Assembly (NCBI RefSeq): GCF_001375555.1 | Contig: NZ_CTDZ01000009.1 | Span: 1,047,758 to 1,111,757, forward strand | Direction: 5' to 3' | Source of the DNA: Numidum massiliense | GTDB lineage: Bacteria > Bacillota > Bacilli > Thermoactinomycetales > Novibacillaceae | DNA: 64,000 bases | Shown: positions 36,081 to 46,026 of the stretch, piece by piece | Layout of the letters: each line of letters begins with the position of its first letter | Numbering within the stretch: position 1 is the first letter of the stretch | Made by a program: the position numbers and the translations under genes | Notes under the pieces: generated by a model | Told to the model about the DNA's origin: nothing | The model's database searches: none | Seen by the model: only the letters and a program-made list of their open reading frames with translations

Positions 36081-36548
36081 ATGCCGACTCCGAGTATGGA
36101 AGACTATTTAGAACGTATTTACCAGTTAATTGAAGAAAAAGGATACGCTCGCGTATCCGATATCGCTGAATATTTAGATGTGCACCCTTCTTCTGTGACG
36201 AAAATGGTGCAAAAACTGGACCAAGAGAAGTTTTTAATTTATGAAAAGTACCGTGGCCTCGTGTTGACAGCAAAAGGCAAACGGATCGGTAAACGGTTAG
36301 TGGAGCGGCATGAACTGTTGGAAGAATTCCTCCGCGTGATCGGCGTCGATGAAAGCTTAATATACGACGACGTCGAAGGGATTGAACACCATCTCAGCTG
36401 GGAGACGATCGCCCACTTGGAATATTTAGTACAGTACTTTCAGGAAGACTCACAGCGTGTCCACGACTTGCTTGCGTTAAAAGCTGAAGCTGAAGCACAA
36501 GAGGGAAAGGACAGGCAAATAACGGCGGACAAAGAAGTAAAGGAGTAG
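36081..36548 (+). CDS. mntR: Manganese-responsive transcriptional regulator MntR
   Basis: 155 aa, slightly longer than B. subtilis MntR (142) because of a charged tail. The DtxR-family winged helix is [27 protein letters not shown] split over residues 6-32, with recognition helix [12 protein letters not shown]. Metal ligands expected in this family, at MPTPSMEDY (Asp8 region), E and H in [13 protein letters not shown] and EGIEHHLSW, are present. It represses Mn(II) uptake when manganese is plentiful. ATG at 36081 follows AAAGGAGGATCT. The gene order mntR-yqhO is as in B. subtilis. Confidence 0.95.
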   Translation: MPTPSMEDYLERIYQLIEEKGYARVSDIAEYLDVHPSSVTKMVQKLDQEKFLIYEKYRGLVLTAKGKRIGKRLVERHELLEEFLRVIGVDESLIYDDVEGIEHHLSWETIAHLEYLVQYFQEDSQRVHDLLALKAEAEAQEGKDRQITADKEVKE

Positions 36549-36601
36549 CAGAAGAAGTAAATAGTAACAGGAGGGAAGAGGAAGTAACAAAAATAGTGAA
36601 G

Positions 36602-36700
36602 GAGTAATAAAAGAAGTAAAAGAGTAACTAAAGAATAATGGAGTAACTAAAGAAGTAAAAGAGTAACTAAAGAAGTAAAAGAGTAACTAAAGAAGTGAAG
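36602..36700. repeat. Five tandem 20-bp repeats downstream of mntR
   Basis: Units of GAGTAACTAAAGAAGTAAAA, the first and last slightly degenerate and one a base shorter. Similar GAAGTAA-rich sequence continues upstream into the mntR stop region (AAAGAAGTAAAGGAGTAG), so the array seems to have grown from the mntR 3' end. It lies between mntR and yqhO; no ORF of interest spans it. Confidence 0.85.
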
Positions 36701-36760
36701 GTGTTAGACACACTGGCCACGCATAAACTGTAACACACACCTTACTGAGGAGGTGCTTGT

Positions 36761-37699
36761 GTGTGGGCCGATGCAGTATTTGAAGGAGGGGGAGTCAAGG
36801 CAATCGGCTTAGTCGGGGCGCTAACAGTCGCCGAGCAACAAGGGTATCGCTGGAAACGGCTGGCGGGGACGTCAGCCGGTGCAATTATTGCCGCGTTACT
36901 GGCGGCCGGGTATAAAGCGAGCGAACTTACGAACATTATGGGCAAAGTAAACTACGCCTCCTTCGTGAGGCCGACGTGGTGGCACCGACTGCCTCTCGTC
37001 GGTCCGACGATTCGCTTATGGGTAAAAAGAGGCTTACACCCCGGCAAAAGCATTGAATGCTGGATTGAGTCGTTACTGCGTAAAAAAGGGGTTCGTACGT
37101 TTGCCGATTTGGCGGATGACAAACTGTACATTGTCGCTTCTGACATTACGCGCGGCCGTTTACTCGTGTTGCCGCGAGACTTAGAACAGTACGGGTTAAA
37201 GCCTCGCGACGTAACGGTCGCCAAAGCCGTACTCATGAGTTGCAGCATTCCTTTTTTCTTCGATCCCGTCCTCCTGCACAGCCGTACCGAACCACAAGTG
37301 AACGTCATCGTGGACGGTAGCGTGCTCAGTAACTTTCCTGTCTGGCTGTTTGACAAACAATCGCCGCGCTGGCCGACACTCGGTTTTCGCCTCGTCGCCA
37401 AGACATCAGCCGCGCCGCGCCGCATTGGCGGCCCGCTGTCACTGTTTTTAGCACTTTTCCAAACGATGATGGACGCACACGATACGCGCCACATGGAAGA
37501 GCAAGATCGGGTGCGGACGATTCTCGTACCGTCTCAAGGTGTAAAGACGACTGACTTCCACATAAGTCCGCAAAAAAGCGAGGCGCTCTATACGAAAGGC
37601 GTTGATGCGGCGGAACAGTTTTTCAAAAATTGGGACTTCCCGCAATACGTCCGTACGTTTCGGCAATCGATGGCGGTGAACATTCGGACGCAACTATAA
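36761..37699 (+). CDS. yqhO: Patatin-like phospholipase (YqhO-like)
   Basis: 312 aa starting GTG at 36761 with GAGGAGGTG just upstream. The oxyanion-hole glycine-rich loop is FEGGGVKAIGLVGAL, the nucleophile elbow is GTSAGAI (GxSxG), and the catalytic aspartate is in DGSVLSNFPVWLF (DG-A/G). These make it a serine acyl hydrolase. B. subtilis has yqhO directly after mntR, as here. Its lipid substrate is not known. Confidence 0.9.
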   Translation: MWADAVFEGGGVKAIGLVGALTVAEQQGYRWKRLAGTSAGAIIAALLAAGYKASELTNIMGKVNYASFVRPTWWHRLPLVGPTIRLWVKRGLHPGKSIECWIESLLRKKGVRTFADLADDKLYIVASDITRGRLLVLPRDLEQYGLKPRDVTVAKAVLMSCSIPFFFDPVLLHSRTEPQVNVIVDGSVLSNFPVWLFDKQSPRWPTLGFRLVAKTSAAPRRIGGPLSLFLALFQTMMDAHDTRHMEEQDRVRTILVPSQGVKTTDFHISPQKSEALYTKGVDAAEQFFKNWDFPQYVRTFRQSMAVNIRTQL

Positions 37700-37714
37700 C
37701 GTTAACGTCCCAAT

Positions 37715-37748
37715 AAAAAACCCAGTACACTGAAGTTACTGGGTTTTT
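37715..37748. terminator. Bidirectional terminator between yqhO and yqhP
   Basis: CCCAGTA (37721-37727) pairs with TACTGGG (37737-37743), with A6 before and T5 after, so it can work on both strands between the convergent genes. Confidence 0.85.
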
Positions 37749-38092
37749 CGGCGCAGTGGGGGATCTTTTTTTTGTCCGTCGATGACGCGTAAGTGCGGGT
37801 GTTTCCGTCGTTTTCGCCGGGGTGCTTTGCGCTCCGGCGAACGGGCGCTCGACTGTGGGCGTTGCGGTTGCTGTGAGCGGTTGCGGTAGCTACTCTGCCT
37901 GTACGCCTGCCGCGGTGGTTGCCCGGTCAAGCGAAGCAGCCAGCGGGGGGGAAACTTATATAAGTAGAAGATCGCCCCGAAGATGATGAGGGGAAGGACA
38001 AGCCGCGCCGGATTAGTGATTAGCATAGAGATCATCCCAATTGCCAGAAAAACGAAAACGGCATACATCCAACCGTGTGCACGATGTCGCAT
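37736..38092 (-). CDS. yqhP: Small membrane protein, YqhP-like
   Basis: 118 aa, ATG at 38092 behind GGAGG. Two hydrophobic segments at about residues 9-26 (MYAVFVFLAIGMISMLI) and 29-46 (LVLPLIIFGAIFYLYKF) are followed by a long Arg/Lys/Pro/Gln-rich cytoplasmic tail. Position between yqhO and yqhQ matches B. subtilis yqhP, which is the main reason for the name. Function unknown. Confidence 0.75.
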   Translation of the reverse strand: MRHRAHGWMYAVFVFLAIGMISMLITNPARLVLPLIIFGAIFYLYKFPPRWLLRLTGQPPRQAYRQSSYRNRSQQPQRPQSSARSPERKAPRRKRRKHPHLRVIDGQKKDPPLRRKTQ

Positions 38093-38275
38093 AAAGATGC
38101 CTCCCTTTCAAGTAGTTATGCTAAAAGTCCGGTTAACGGCGTCGCTGCCGAAGCTTTCACGGTTTTATCTGTCCGTGTATCCACTGATCTAACAAAGTGC
38201 AAGGTTAGTTGATATGTGCCAAATGCGACGTAAGTCTCAAGGTCAGTCGGTGTTGTACGAATGTAAACCATCGAG

Positions 38276-39253
38276 TTAGCCAGTGTGTGCTAAGGAAGAG
38301 GTGGAGGAAGCTGACAATTTTTCCTCTATTTCCTCGTCTAAAGCTCTCATTTTATTAAAGGCGGCGATGGCGACTTCGACCTGATCGTCGTCTGGTTCCA
38401 CCGTCGTTAGCTTTTGAAGCCACAAGCCGGGATACCCTAAATACGTCAAAATCGGTATATCGCGTACAGCATTGGTCAAACGCAAGATTTCGTAAGACAG
38501 TCCGATGACGACAGGCAACAGTAAAATACGTAAATAGACACGCGTCCAAATACTGCCGTCGTATTGAAAAAAGGAGTACAAAATGACGCCGACAATAATT
38601 GAGAGAACGATAAAGCTGCTGCCACACCGGTAGTGTAGGCGGGAAAACTTTTGCACGTTACTTGCGGTGAGTTCGACCCTGTTTTCGTAGGCGTTAATCA
38701 CTTTATGTTCGGCACCGTGGTATTGGAACAGCCGTTTCACGAGCGGTGCGCGGGAGATGGCGTACAAGTAGCCGAGAAGTAAAACGGTTTTAATGACTCC
38801 TTCGAGCAAGTTGTTCACTATTTCGTTAGGGACGATGCGGTCGAACAGTAAGCTTGCCAAAATGGCAGGAACGACTGTAAAAATGAGTTTTCCGACGATG
38901 AATGACAGCACGCTGACGATGGCGACGGCTAAGACGAGTAGCCAGTTGGACGATTTTTCCTCAGGTTCGTCAGCGGTCGGTTCCTCAGCGTCTGGGTCGC
39001 GGTCATACTGTTCAGTGGCGTAATTCAAATGTTTAGCCCCGACGGCACTCGCTTCCACTAACCCGACGACACCGCGAACGAGGGGGATTTTTTTTACCCA
39101 GCGCGGCGTTTTGATTGGTCGTTCGGTCATTTCATAATAATCGATACTTTCGTCTTTGCAGCGAATTGCCGTGACATTGACGTGTTTACCGCCGAACATG
39201 ACCCCCTCGATGACGGCTTGCCCGCCATACAGTGGCTGTCGTTTCGTTGACAT
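38276..39253 (-). CDS. yqhQ: DUF1385 membrane protein YqhQ
   Basis: 325 aa from ATG 39253 (GGTAGGTG six bases upstream; a GTG at 39262 would be inside that site). YGGQAVIEGVMFGGKHVN at the N-terminus, FQYHGAEHKVINAYEN in the middle (HGAEHK) and HYRCGSSFIVLSIIVG are the DUF1385 hallmarks. About four to five hydrophobic segments follow residue 100. The family is conserved in spore formers; its function is unknown. B. subtilis has yqhR between yqhQ and aroQ; here a 346-bp region takes its place. Confidence 0.9.
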   Translation of the reverse strand: MSTKRQPLYGGQAVIEGVMFGGKHVNVTAIRCKDESIDYYEMTERPIKTPRWVKKIPLVRGVVGLVEASAVGAKHLNYATEQYDRDPDAEEPTADEPEEKSSNWLLVLAVAIVSVLSFIVGKLIFTVVPAILASLLFDRIVPNEIVNNLLEGVIKTVLLLGYLYAISRAPLVKRLFQYHGAEHKVINAYENRVELTASNVQKFSRLHYRCGSSFIVLSIIVGVILYSFFQYDGSIWTRVYLRILLLPVVIGLSYEILRLTNAVRDIPILTYLGYPGLWLQKLTTVEPDDDQVEVAIAAFNKMRALDEEIEEKLSASSTSSLAHTG

Positions 39254-39599
39254 CGGCAACACCTACCCTTTCTGCTCGTTCGATTAAAGCGCGATCGTTG
39301 GCGCGAGCTCTGTTCGGTTTGCTTTTTATTTGTGATCGTAAGCACGGTCAATGCGCCACTGCCGGTTCAGTGCATACGATATTAGATTACCCATTTGTTA
39401 ACGTATTGTACGAACTAATCTTTTCCTTATTGTACCCCATCTTTACGTTCGGTGCTACATATGTGTTTAAAATATAGTCGTATTTAGTTGTACACATGCC
39501 CCGATCCACAAAAAAATGCAAAAAGTATCGCGCATCGAGGGGTGCGGCGGCGGTACGGATGTGATAAAATGTGCAAAGGATGAGGTGGGGGGGATTGGC
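39254..39599. other. Intergenic region between yqhQ and aroQ
   Basis: Divergent promoters are expected here but none is convincing. A plus-strand frame (39232-39477) ending in a hydrophobic stretch, FSLLYPIFTFGATYVF, lacks a ribosome binding site. I see no other feature. Confidence 0.45.
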
Positions 39600-40040
39600 A
39601 TGAAAGATGTGCTCGTGTTGCACGGTCCGAACCTCAATTTGTTAGGGACGCGGGAACCAGAGGTGTACGGGACAACGACGCTTAAGCAACTTGACGCGCA
39701 CTTAAAACAGGTAGGGGAAGCGTGGCAGCTCAGGGTGCACACTTTTCAAAGTAATAGCGAAGGTGAACTGGTCGACCGCATTCACGCGGCTAATGGCCAT
39801 TTCGATTACATATTGCTTAACGCTGGCGCCTACACGCATTACAGTTACGCACTCCACGACGCGCTGCGCGCCATCGACGTGCCAGCAATCGAAGTACACC
39901 TTTCCAACATTCACGCGCGTGAATCGTTTCGCGGCAAATCGGTGATCGCCCCGGCTGTCGTCGGGCAAATATCCGGTTTTGGCTGCGATAGTTACGAACT
40001 AGGTCTTTATTTTATTAAAAAACAGCTAGCGACATCATAA
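39600..40040 (+). CDS. aroQ: Type II 3-dehydroquinate dehydratase
   Basis: 146 aa from ATG 39600 with GAGGTGGGGGG upstream. It catalyses the third step of the shikimate pathway. [18 protein letters not shown] carries the catalytic tyrosine on its flexible loop, [13 protein letters not shown] is the substrate loop, [17 protein letters not shown] and [14 protein letters not shown] with the catalytic histidine follow. The position matches yqhS of B. subtilis; pepP follows after 17 bp. Confidence 0.96.
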   Translation: MKDVLVLHGPNLNLLGTREPEVYGTTTLKQLDAHLKQVGEAWQLRVHTFQSNSEGELVDRIHAANGHFDYILLNAGAYTHYSYALHDALRAIDVPAIEVHLSNIHARESFRGKSVIAPAVVGQISGFGCDSYELGLYFIKKQLATS

Positions 40041-40057
40041 AAAGGAGAGACAAATCG

Positions 40058-41122
40058 GTGCAACGATTACAACGTTTGCAACAGCTACTCGCACAAGAGC
40101 AGTTAGATGCTTTATTGATTACGAATGCAACTAACCGGCGTTATATGACCGGTTTTACCGGAACGGCTGGGTTTGCACTCGTCACGCCGCACACTGCCCA
40201 CTTGATTACGGATTTTCGCTATGTGTCGCAAGCGGGGGAACAAGCACCACAGTACGAAATTGTGGAACACCGCGAAAGTATCTTCAAATCGGTGGCCGAG
40301 CTGTGCGCCAAACTAAAGGTGGAGACGCTAGCTTTTGAAGCGCCGCACACGACGTATCAACAGTACGAGGAATTACGTGAACGCACGGCGCAGGTGACGT
40401 TAAAAGCGACAAGCGGTCTCGTCGAACAGTTGCGCATCGTTAAGGATGAAAATGAGCTGCAAATTATGGAACAGGCAGCTGCCATCGCTGACCGTACATA
40501 CGCACATATGTTGACCGTTCTCCGTCCGGGAATTACGGAGCGGGACGTCGCCCTAGAAATCGAGTTTTTTATGCGCAAACAAGGAGCGACGTCGTCGTCA
40601 TTCGACACGATTGTTGCTTCGGGGGCTAGGGGTGCCCTGCCGCACGGTGTGGCGAGTGATAAACGCATCGAGAGCGGGGATCTCGTGACGATGGACTTCG
40701 GCGCGCTCTATAACGGTTACTGTTCCGATATTACGCGCACAGTCGCTGTCGGCGAACCGTCAGCGAAGCAGCGCGAGCTTTACGAGATTGTACTGGAGGC
40801 GCAATTGCGCGGTGTGGCCGGTTTAAAACCGGGGATCACGGGACGAGAAGCGGATGCGCTGGCGCGCGACGTTATTAAAGCAAAAGGTTATGGGGAATAC
40901 TTCGGTCACAGTACTGGTCACGGGCTCGGCATGGAAGTACACGAAGAACCGCGCCTTGCGGCAAAAAGTGACACCGTGCTCAGACCGGGAATGGTCGTAA
41001 CGGTTGAACCGGGTATTTATCTCGATGGTTTTGGCGGGGTGCGCATTGAAGACGACGTCGTCATCACCGAGACAGGCGCTCGCCGCTTGACGAAGAGTGA
41101 CAAACAGTTAACTGTGCTGTAA
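40058..41122 (+). CDS. yqhT: Xaa-Pro aminopeptidase (M24, YqhT-like)
   Basis: 354 aa starting GTG at 40058 (AGGAGAG upstream). The N-terminal creatinase-like domain is followed by the M24 pita-bread fold with five metal ligands: MDFGALYNGYCSDITRT (two aspartates), STGHGLGMEVHEEP (histidine), TVEPGIYLDGFGGVRIEDDVV split over two ligands (two glutamates). It removes N-terminal residues before proline. Encoded between aroQ and efp as in B. subtilis. Confidence 0.95.
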   Translation: MQRLQRLQQLLAQEQLDALLITNATNRRYMTGFTGTAGFALVTPHTAHLITDFRYVSQAGEQAPQYEIVEHRESIFKSVAELCAKLKVETLAFEAPHTTYQQYEELRERTAQVTLKATSGLVEQLRIVKDENELQIMEQAAAIADRTYAHMLTVLRPGITERDVALEIEFFMRKQGATSSSFDTIVASGARGALPHGVASDKRIESGDLVTMDFGALYNGYCSDITRTVAVGEPSAKQRELYEIVLEAQLRGVAGLKPGITGREADALARDVIKAKGYGEYFGHSTGHGLGMEVHEEPRLAAKSDTVLRPGMVVTVEPGIYLDGFGGVRIEDDVVITETGARRLTKSDKQLTVL

Positions 41123-41253
41123 GTATCATTTCGCACGACCGCTTTCATACGATAGCTCGGTCCCGGAACGCGTTCGTTCGTTAAAGACCACGGTTATGTA
41201 CAGGAAAACACTTCACAGTAACAGTATGCTTGACAGTATAGGAGGAGTAGCGC

Positions 41254-41811
41254 ATGATTTCATCAAACGACTTTCGCCCGGGATTGACCATTGAATTAGA
41301 TGGCGATCCGTGGCAAGTGTTGGAATTCCAACACGTGAAGCCGGGTAAAGGGAGTGCCTTCGTACGCACAAAAATAAAAAATTTGAAACACGGCAACACG
41401 CAGGAGCGGACATTTCGCGCAGGAGAAAAAGTACCGCGCGCTCACGTCGAAACGCGGCAAATGCAATACTTGTACAACAGCGGGGACGAGTACACGTTTA
41501 TGGATAACGAAACGTTTGATCAGGTTAACTTGCCCGCCGCCAACCTGGCGCGCGAAATTAAGTTTTTGAAAGAGAATATGAATGTCTCGCTAATGATCGT
41601 CAAAGGAGAAACGCTCGGCGTCGTCTTGCCGAACACGGTCGAACTCGAAGTCGTCGATACTGAACCAGGCATTAAAGGGGATACGGCTTCCGGTGGCTCC
41701 AAACCGGCGACGATGGAAACCGGATTGATCGTACACGTCCCGTTTTTTATCAATATTGGGGATAAACTGGTCATCGATACGCGCAGCGGCGATTACGTCT
41801 CTCGTGCGTAA
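41254..41811 (+). CDS. efp: Elongation factor P
   Basis: 185 aa, full length. EF-P rescues ribosomes stalled at polyproline stretches. The conserved [16 protein letters not shown] loop carries the lysine (at the KPGKG tip) that some bacteria modify. The C-terminal OB domain ends in [21 protein letters not shown], which is diagnostic. ATG at 41254 follows GGAGGAG. A polyproline peptidase gene is its upstream neighbour. Confidence 0.97.
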   Translation: MISSNDFRPGLTIELDGDPWQVLEFQHVKPGKGSAFVRTKIKNLKHGNTQERTFRAGEKVPRAHVETRQMQYLYNSGDEYTFMDNETFDQVNLPAANLAREIKFLKENMNVSLMIVKGETLGVVLPNTVELEVVDTEPGIKGDTASGGSKPATMETGLIVHVPFFINIGDKLVIDTRSGDYVSRA

Positions 41812-41851
41812 CGCGGGTGCGTTGTTGTAACGCTCTTTCATTTAGCGAAGA

Positions 41852-41880
41852 GGGGAGTCGCAGCGGCGGCTCCCTTATTT
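41852..41880 (+). terminator. Terminator after efp
   Basis: GGGAGTCGC (41853-41861) pairs with GCGGCTCCC (41866-41874), with one T-G pair, followed by TTATTTATT. Confidence 0.75.
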
Positions 41881-41969
41881 ATTCACTTATACTTTACTTT
41901 TTCACTTTTACTGCGGAAACGGGCGATTACGGATAGACAGAAACTGGAATAAAAGCGTCAAGACAACCG

Positions 41970-42434
41970 TCACAAAAAAAGTCTGAACAAGAAGGAAAAC
42001 AGTTTTAAGAAGAAGGCTGTGATACCGGCGGCCATGAGCGGACCGACGGGTATGCCTCGCATAAAGAGAATGCCAAAAATGGAGCCGATGACGAGCCCGA
42101 CGATTAATTCGGGATCGATTTTTAATAAGTCTAACCCTTTGCCGTTCATATAAGTGGCTAGAGCGCCGCCGACGAGGGATAAAATACCCTGCCAACTCGT
42201 AAAGACGGAGAACACGTCTTTAATCGTAATTTGGCCACTGGCGAACGGGACGAGGACGGCGATCGTCAAAAACAGCAGCCCAATTTCCAGTCCACGGCGC
42301 TCGATCGACGGGAAGTATCGTTCGAGATGAGTCAGTTTTAATATGAGCAGAAAGCTGGCGGCGGTCGCAATAATGGGCGAGCGGCCGACGATGCCGACGA
42401 CGATCAATACGACAAGTAAAATTTCTCCGTACAT
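41970..42434 (-). CDS. DUF441 membrane protein
   Basis: 154 aa from ATG 42434 (AGGGGAT upstream); the longer frame to 42596 runs through the next gene. Four hydrophobic segments, with [21 protein letters not shown] at the start, [16 protein letters not shown], and [26 protein letters not shown] near the end, identify DUF441 (YtwI/YeaL type). Function is unknown. It follows the phosphosulfolactate synthase gene on the same strand. Confidence 0.85.
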   Translation of the reverse strand: MYGEILLVVLIVVGIVGRSPIIATAASFLLILKLTHLERYFPSIERRGLEIGLLFLTIAVLVPFASGQITIKDVFSVFTSWQGILSLVGGALATYMNGKGLDLLKIDPELIVGLVIGSIFGILFMRGIPVGPLMAAGITAFFLKLFSFLFRLFL

Positions 42435-42498
42435 GACAAATCCCCTGTCCGGTTTGGTATTACCACTGTATGTGGACAAGGGGGCGAATATTATTTTA

Positions 42499-43272
42499 TT
42501 AAATAGGAACTTCTGCTCGGAAATTAAGACTAAACGTATCGGCGCGCAGGCCGCGGCGCAATGCCTCGACCGCGAGCGTACTCCCAGTCGACACATTGCC
42601 TAAGTTGACATCGGGACCGAACAGGCGAATGAGATCGACTTGTTGCGATTTGAGCGGTGCCTCCCACAACAATTTCTTCCCCGTCTCTTTGCGCGCGGCG
42701 AGGACGAACTGCGGATCCAAGCGGCCGTCCGCGTCGTAAATGCCGACGTCCTTGCCTGATTCGCGCCCTTCGACGATGACGTACGACGCCCCGCAGGCGA
42801 TGTCGCTCGCGTACGTTTGCGCCAGTTCTTCTAGTGTCACGTGTGACCCTTTCGTTTTTTTTCCGACTTCCGTTAAGACGTGAAACGACTGACTCGCCGC
42901 GCGCACTATTTGTTCGCGCATCGTCTCAGGGAGGGACAATGTGCCTTCCGATATTTCCACGGCTGGAAAGCCGAGCGCCTCCATTTTTTCTAGATACGTC
43001 TCCCACTGTCCTTTGGCATACGCTAATTCAAAAAAGGTACCACCGGGAAAGAGGAGTACGTCGTGTTTTTTCGCCAGTTCGAGTTTTTGTTGTAAAATGT
43101 GCGGGGCGGTCAGTGCGGTCGTGCCAAACCCTAATTTTACAAAATCGATATAACGGCCAGCGGACTCGAGTAAATCGGCAAATATTCGTGGGCCAATTCC
43201 AGTATCGATGACCATTGTGACGCCGCTAACACGCGGTTTTTCAGCGCGGCGGTTGACCCAATTCCAATCCAT
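42499..43272 (-). CDS. comA: Phosphosulfolactate synthase (ComA/YitD)
   Basis: 257 aa from ATG 43272 with AGGAG seven bases upstream. The enzyme adds sulfite to PEP to give (R)-phosphosulfolactate. In archaea this starts coenzyme M synthesis; in Bacillus the pathway makes the sulfolactate stored in spores. [56 protein letters not shown] and LGNVS are family landmarks. Phosphatase and dehydrogenase partners are not in the window. ComA here is not the competence regulator of the same name. Confidence 0.92.
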   Translation of the reverse strand: MDWNWVNRRAEKPRVSGVTMVIDTGIGPRIFADLLESAGRYIDFVKLGFGTTALTAPHILQQKLELAKKHDVLLFPGGTFFELAYAKGQWETYLEKMEALGFPAVEISEGTLSLPETMREQIVRAASQSFHVLTEVGKKTKGSHVTLEELAQTYASDIACGASYVIVEGRESGKDVGIYDADGRLDPQFVLAARKETGKKLLWEAPLKSQQVDLIRLFGPDVNLGNVSTGSTLAVEALRRGLRADTFSLNFRAEVPI

Positions 43273-43372
43273 TCGCACACTCCTTTCCAGTGCCGCCACT
43301 AGGAGCACCTGTTTACAATATATGCTGGCGCGAATGGGTGAGTGCCTATCTCGAGAAATTCCATGTTACATG

Positions 43373-44743
43373 TTACGGATGCTGCACATGTGGACGCGTG
43401 AAAGTACGTTCGTGTCCGTTGTTGCTTTTTAGGCGGTGGGGGCGTTTGATGAACGCGAGCGCAGAGACGCAACTAATCGCACTCACACCGCTAAGTGTGA
43501 GAAATAGGGCGGTTTTCGCATCCATGAACGCCCCGAATACTGGAGGACCTAAGGCGACGCCAAAAAAGCGCACACTGTTGTATAGTGACGTAATAATCCC
43601 CCGTTCTGCCAGCCTCACAGATGACGTAATGAGTGTGTTTAAACATGGTAACACAAGTCCACTACCGATACCGCCGACGACGAGTAGCGCTATGAGGAGC
43701 ACGTTTTGCTTAATAAACGGCACGAGGCCCATGACGATCGTGAGTAGGGCGAGGCCGAAGACGACAAACGGTTTGACGAAGCGGATATGTTTTTGAATAA
43801 AACTGCCGCACCAGTACGACGTCCCACTCATCGCCAGCAGCGGGATCGCTAACACAAGCCCTTTTTTGATGCCGTCTATTTTGTAAGTCTTCTCTAAAAT
43901 ATCCGAGAGGTAAAACAAGACGCCGAAGAGGAGAAACAGTGTCACCGCACCGGCGAGAAAAGCCGCTGTTAACCACTTCCCCTCACTTTTCCAAATGTTT
44001 ACGATGCGTTCTTTGTATTGGTTCAGCGGCGGCGGTTTTTGTCCTGCCGTCGGTTCGCGAATGAACCACCAGACGAACAGGATCGCTGGCAGGCACAACA
44101 GTGGAAAAGCGAAAAAGAGCGCGTACCACGTAATGAGCGCCAAGAGGGAGCCGAGGATTGGGCTTAACACTTTCCCCACCCCGTTAGACGCTTCGATAAT
44201 ACCGAGGGCTTTGCTGCGCTGCTTGCGATCGTACAAATCGCCGACGAGAGTCATCGCAATCGGTGCCGTTCCAGCGGCGCCAATCCCTTGCACGATGCGC
44301 CCGCCGAGTAAGAGGGCGTACGACCCGTCACCGACTGCTGCCGCGAGACCGGCAATAATGCCGCCTAGTCCGTACAAAAACAAGCCAGGGATGATCACTT
44401 TTTTGCGCCCGATGCGGTCAGCGAGAATGCCAGCGAAGATGATGGCAATGCCGGCGGGAACCGAAAAGAGCGTAATTAACAGGCTCACTTGAAACTGACT
44501 AATGTCGAGCGCTTTTTTCGCTTGTGGCAACACGGGGACGATCATCGAGTTTCCGAGTACCATAATGAGCGGAATGAGACTGAGCGTGAGAATGACGCGT
44601 GTTTTCGGCTGTTCGTGTGTGGCGTTCGCTGCGGATGACGGTCCAGAGGTGTCCGGTGACGATACGGCGGAATAATCGTTTGCCGGTTGCTCGTTATTCG
44701 CCCGCTCTGTTTGTTTTGCGGGGCGATTCGTTTGCTCGTTCAT
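43373..44743 (-). CDS. MFS multidrug-type exporter
   Basis: 456 aa, ATG at 44743 behind AAGGAGG. A polar N-terminal tail of about 48 residues precedes 12 membrane segments. The MFS motif A is GILADRIGRKKVI, and the motif C-like stretch is near GLGGIIAGLAAA; IVQGIGAAGTAPIAMTLVGD is typical of drug:H+ antiporters. It resembles YmfD-like exporters of B. subtilis (bacillibactin export), but the substrate cannot be read from sequence. It is a single gene that diverges from spoIIIAA. Confidence 0.87.
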   Translation of the reverse strand: MNEQTNRPAKQTERANNEQPANDYSAVSSPDTSGPSSAANATHEQPKTRVILTLSLIPLIMVLGNSMIVPVLPQAKKALDISQFQVSLLITLFSVPAGIAIIFAGILADRIGRKKVIIPGLFLYGLGGIIAGLAAAVGDGSYALLLGGRIVQGIGAAGTAPIAMTLVGDLYDRKQRSKALGIIEASNGVGKVLSPILGSLLALITWYALFFAFPLLCLPAILFVWWFIREPTAGQKPPPLNQYKERIVNIWKSEGKWLTAAFLAGAVTLFLLFGVLFYLSDILEKTYKIDGIKKGLVLAIPLLAMSGTSYWCGSFIQKHIRFVKPFVVFGLALLTIVMGLVPFIKQNVLLIALLVVGGIGSGLVLPCLNTLITSSVRLAERGIITSLYNSVRFFGVALGPPVFGAFMDAKTALFLTLSGVSAISCVSALAFIKRPHRLKSNNGHERTFTRPHVQHP

Positions 44744-44961
44744 GACGTGCCTCCTTATTCAGTAGCGATAGTCATTGCTTGTGTAGCGTGTGATACGTGA
44801 CAATGTGTGTCGTTGTATGCTAGATTGGTCATCTAGATTGTCGTACAGAGGTGTTCGCGTTTTTTGGGCACACCTTATTCACCTGTATAGCGTAACCGAT
44901 GCGCGCGGAAAGTATGAGCTCCGGGTCGGTTTTCTCGTTCCTATATACTCTTTCCTTTAAG

Positions 44962-44989
44962 GCATAAATGGGCCAAGCGTGCATAATTA
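44962..44989 (+). promoter_or_regulatory. Possible SigE promoter of the spoIIIA operon
   Basis: GCATAAAT (44962-44969) and CATAATTA (44982-44989) resemble the SigE -35 and -10, spaced 12 bp, a base or so short of the usual distance. The operon is SigE-controlled in B. subtilis. Confidence 0.4.
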
Positions 44990-45024
44990 TGGAGTAAAAC
45001 GGAGAGGGACAGGAGGTTCTTTCG

Positions 45025-46026
45025 TTGCGAGCAGAAATCGAAGCGATCTTGCCACCGCCGCTGCGCGACTTCATTCAAGCGATTCCGCCCCGCCTCGCGT
45101 ATCGAGTCGAAGAGATCCGCATCCGTTTAGGCAGGCCGTTAGAGCTCGTCACTTCTGAGGAAGTGCGCTACGTGCTGCCGAACGGCGCGGTGTCTAAATA
45201 TTACGAAGCGGCCTACCTCCCGACTGCGTCCGACTGTGAAAAGTTGCTCAGCCTAATAAGCAACCACTCACTGTACGCGTTAGAGGAAGAGCTGAGGCGA
45301 GGATTTGTCACCGTACGCGGCGGACATCGCGTCGGCCTCGTCGGCAAGGCGGTCGTCGAAGGGGGGCGCGTCAAACATTTAGGGGCGATTAGCGGCTTCA
45401 ACATTCGCATTGCCCGCGAAGTGAAAGGTGTGGCACAGCACGTGCTGCCGTTCGTCGTGGACGAGCAAGGGACATGCTGTAACACGCTGATCATCTCCCC
45501 GCCGCAGTGCGGGAAAACGACGCTATTGCGCGACTTGGCCCGCGCGTTCAGTTACGGGAACGAACAGGTGAGACCGCAAAAAGTCGGTATCGTCGACGAG
45601 CGCTCCGAACTCGCCGGTTCGCTCGACGGGCAGCCGCAGCACGACGTCGGACCGCGTACAGACGTCCTCGACGCTTGCCCGAAAGCGGAAGGGATGATGA
45701 TGATGATCCGCTCGATGTCGCCGGATATTTTAGTCGTCGACGAAATTGGGCGCCCGGAAGACGCGGCGGCGATCGATGAAGCGATCCACGCCGGAGTACA
45801 GCTGATCACGACGGTGCACGGGCGCGACATTCGGGACATCTCACGGCGGACGACCTTGTCGCGGTTGCTCGCGCAAGCGGTGTTTACGCGTTTTATCGTG
45901 TTGAGCAAAAGTCGTGGCACTGGGACCGTCGAAGGGGTTTACGGATCTGACGGGCAGGTCGTTAACAGCGGGCGAATCGGGCAGACAAGTAACAGTGGGC
46001 GCCGTGAGCAGGTGGTTCCGCTGTGA
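45025..46026 (+). CDS. spoIIIAA: Stage III sporulation protein AA (SpoIIIAA)
   Basis: 333 aa, TTG start at 45025 with AGGAGG upstream. It is a secretion-type ATPase of the SpoIIIA-SpoIIQ channel between mother cell and forespore. Walker A is SPPQCGKTTLLRD, and the Walker B region DILVVDEIGRPEDA is intact. HGRDIRDISRR belongs to the conserved C-terminal core. Its tail, from about residue 310, is a polar Ser/Gly-rich extension. The next gene overlaps by four bases. Confidence 0.96.
   Translation: MRAEIEAILPPPLRDFIQAIPPRLAYRVEEIRIRLGRPLELVTSEEVRYVLPNGAVSKYYEAAYLPTASDCEKLLSLISNHSLYALEEELRRGFVTVRGGHRVGLVGKAVVEGGRVKHLGAISGFNIRIAREVKGVAQHVLPFVVDEQGTCCNTLIISPPQCGKTTLLRDLARAFSYGNEQVRPQKVGIVDERSELAGSLDGQPQHDVGPRTDVLDACPKAEGMMMMIRSMSPDILVVDEIGRPEDAAAIDEAIHAGVQLITTVHGRDIRDISRRTTLSRLLAQAVFTRFIVLSKSRGTGTVEGVYGSDGQVVNSGRIGQTSNSGRREQVVPL

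Noticed and set aside
36602-36700. CRISPR array downstream of mntR
   Set aside because: Head-to-tail 20-bp units without spacers; simple tandem repeats.
39232-39477. Plus-strand frame ending in a hydrophobic stretch between yqhQ and aroQ, possible yqhR remnant
   Set aside because: Starts inside yqhQ on the other strand, lacks a ribosome binding site, and I cannot align it with YqhR.
42499-43272. Competence regulator ComA
   Set aside because: Same gene name only; the sequence is a TIM-barrel phosphosulfolactate synthase without receiver or HTH domains.
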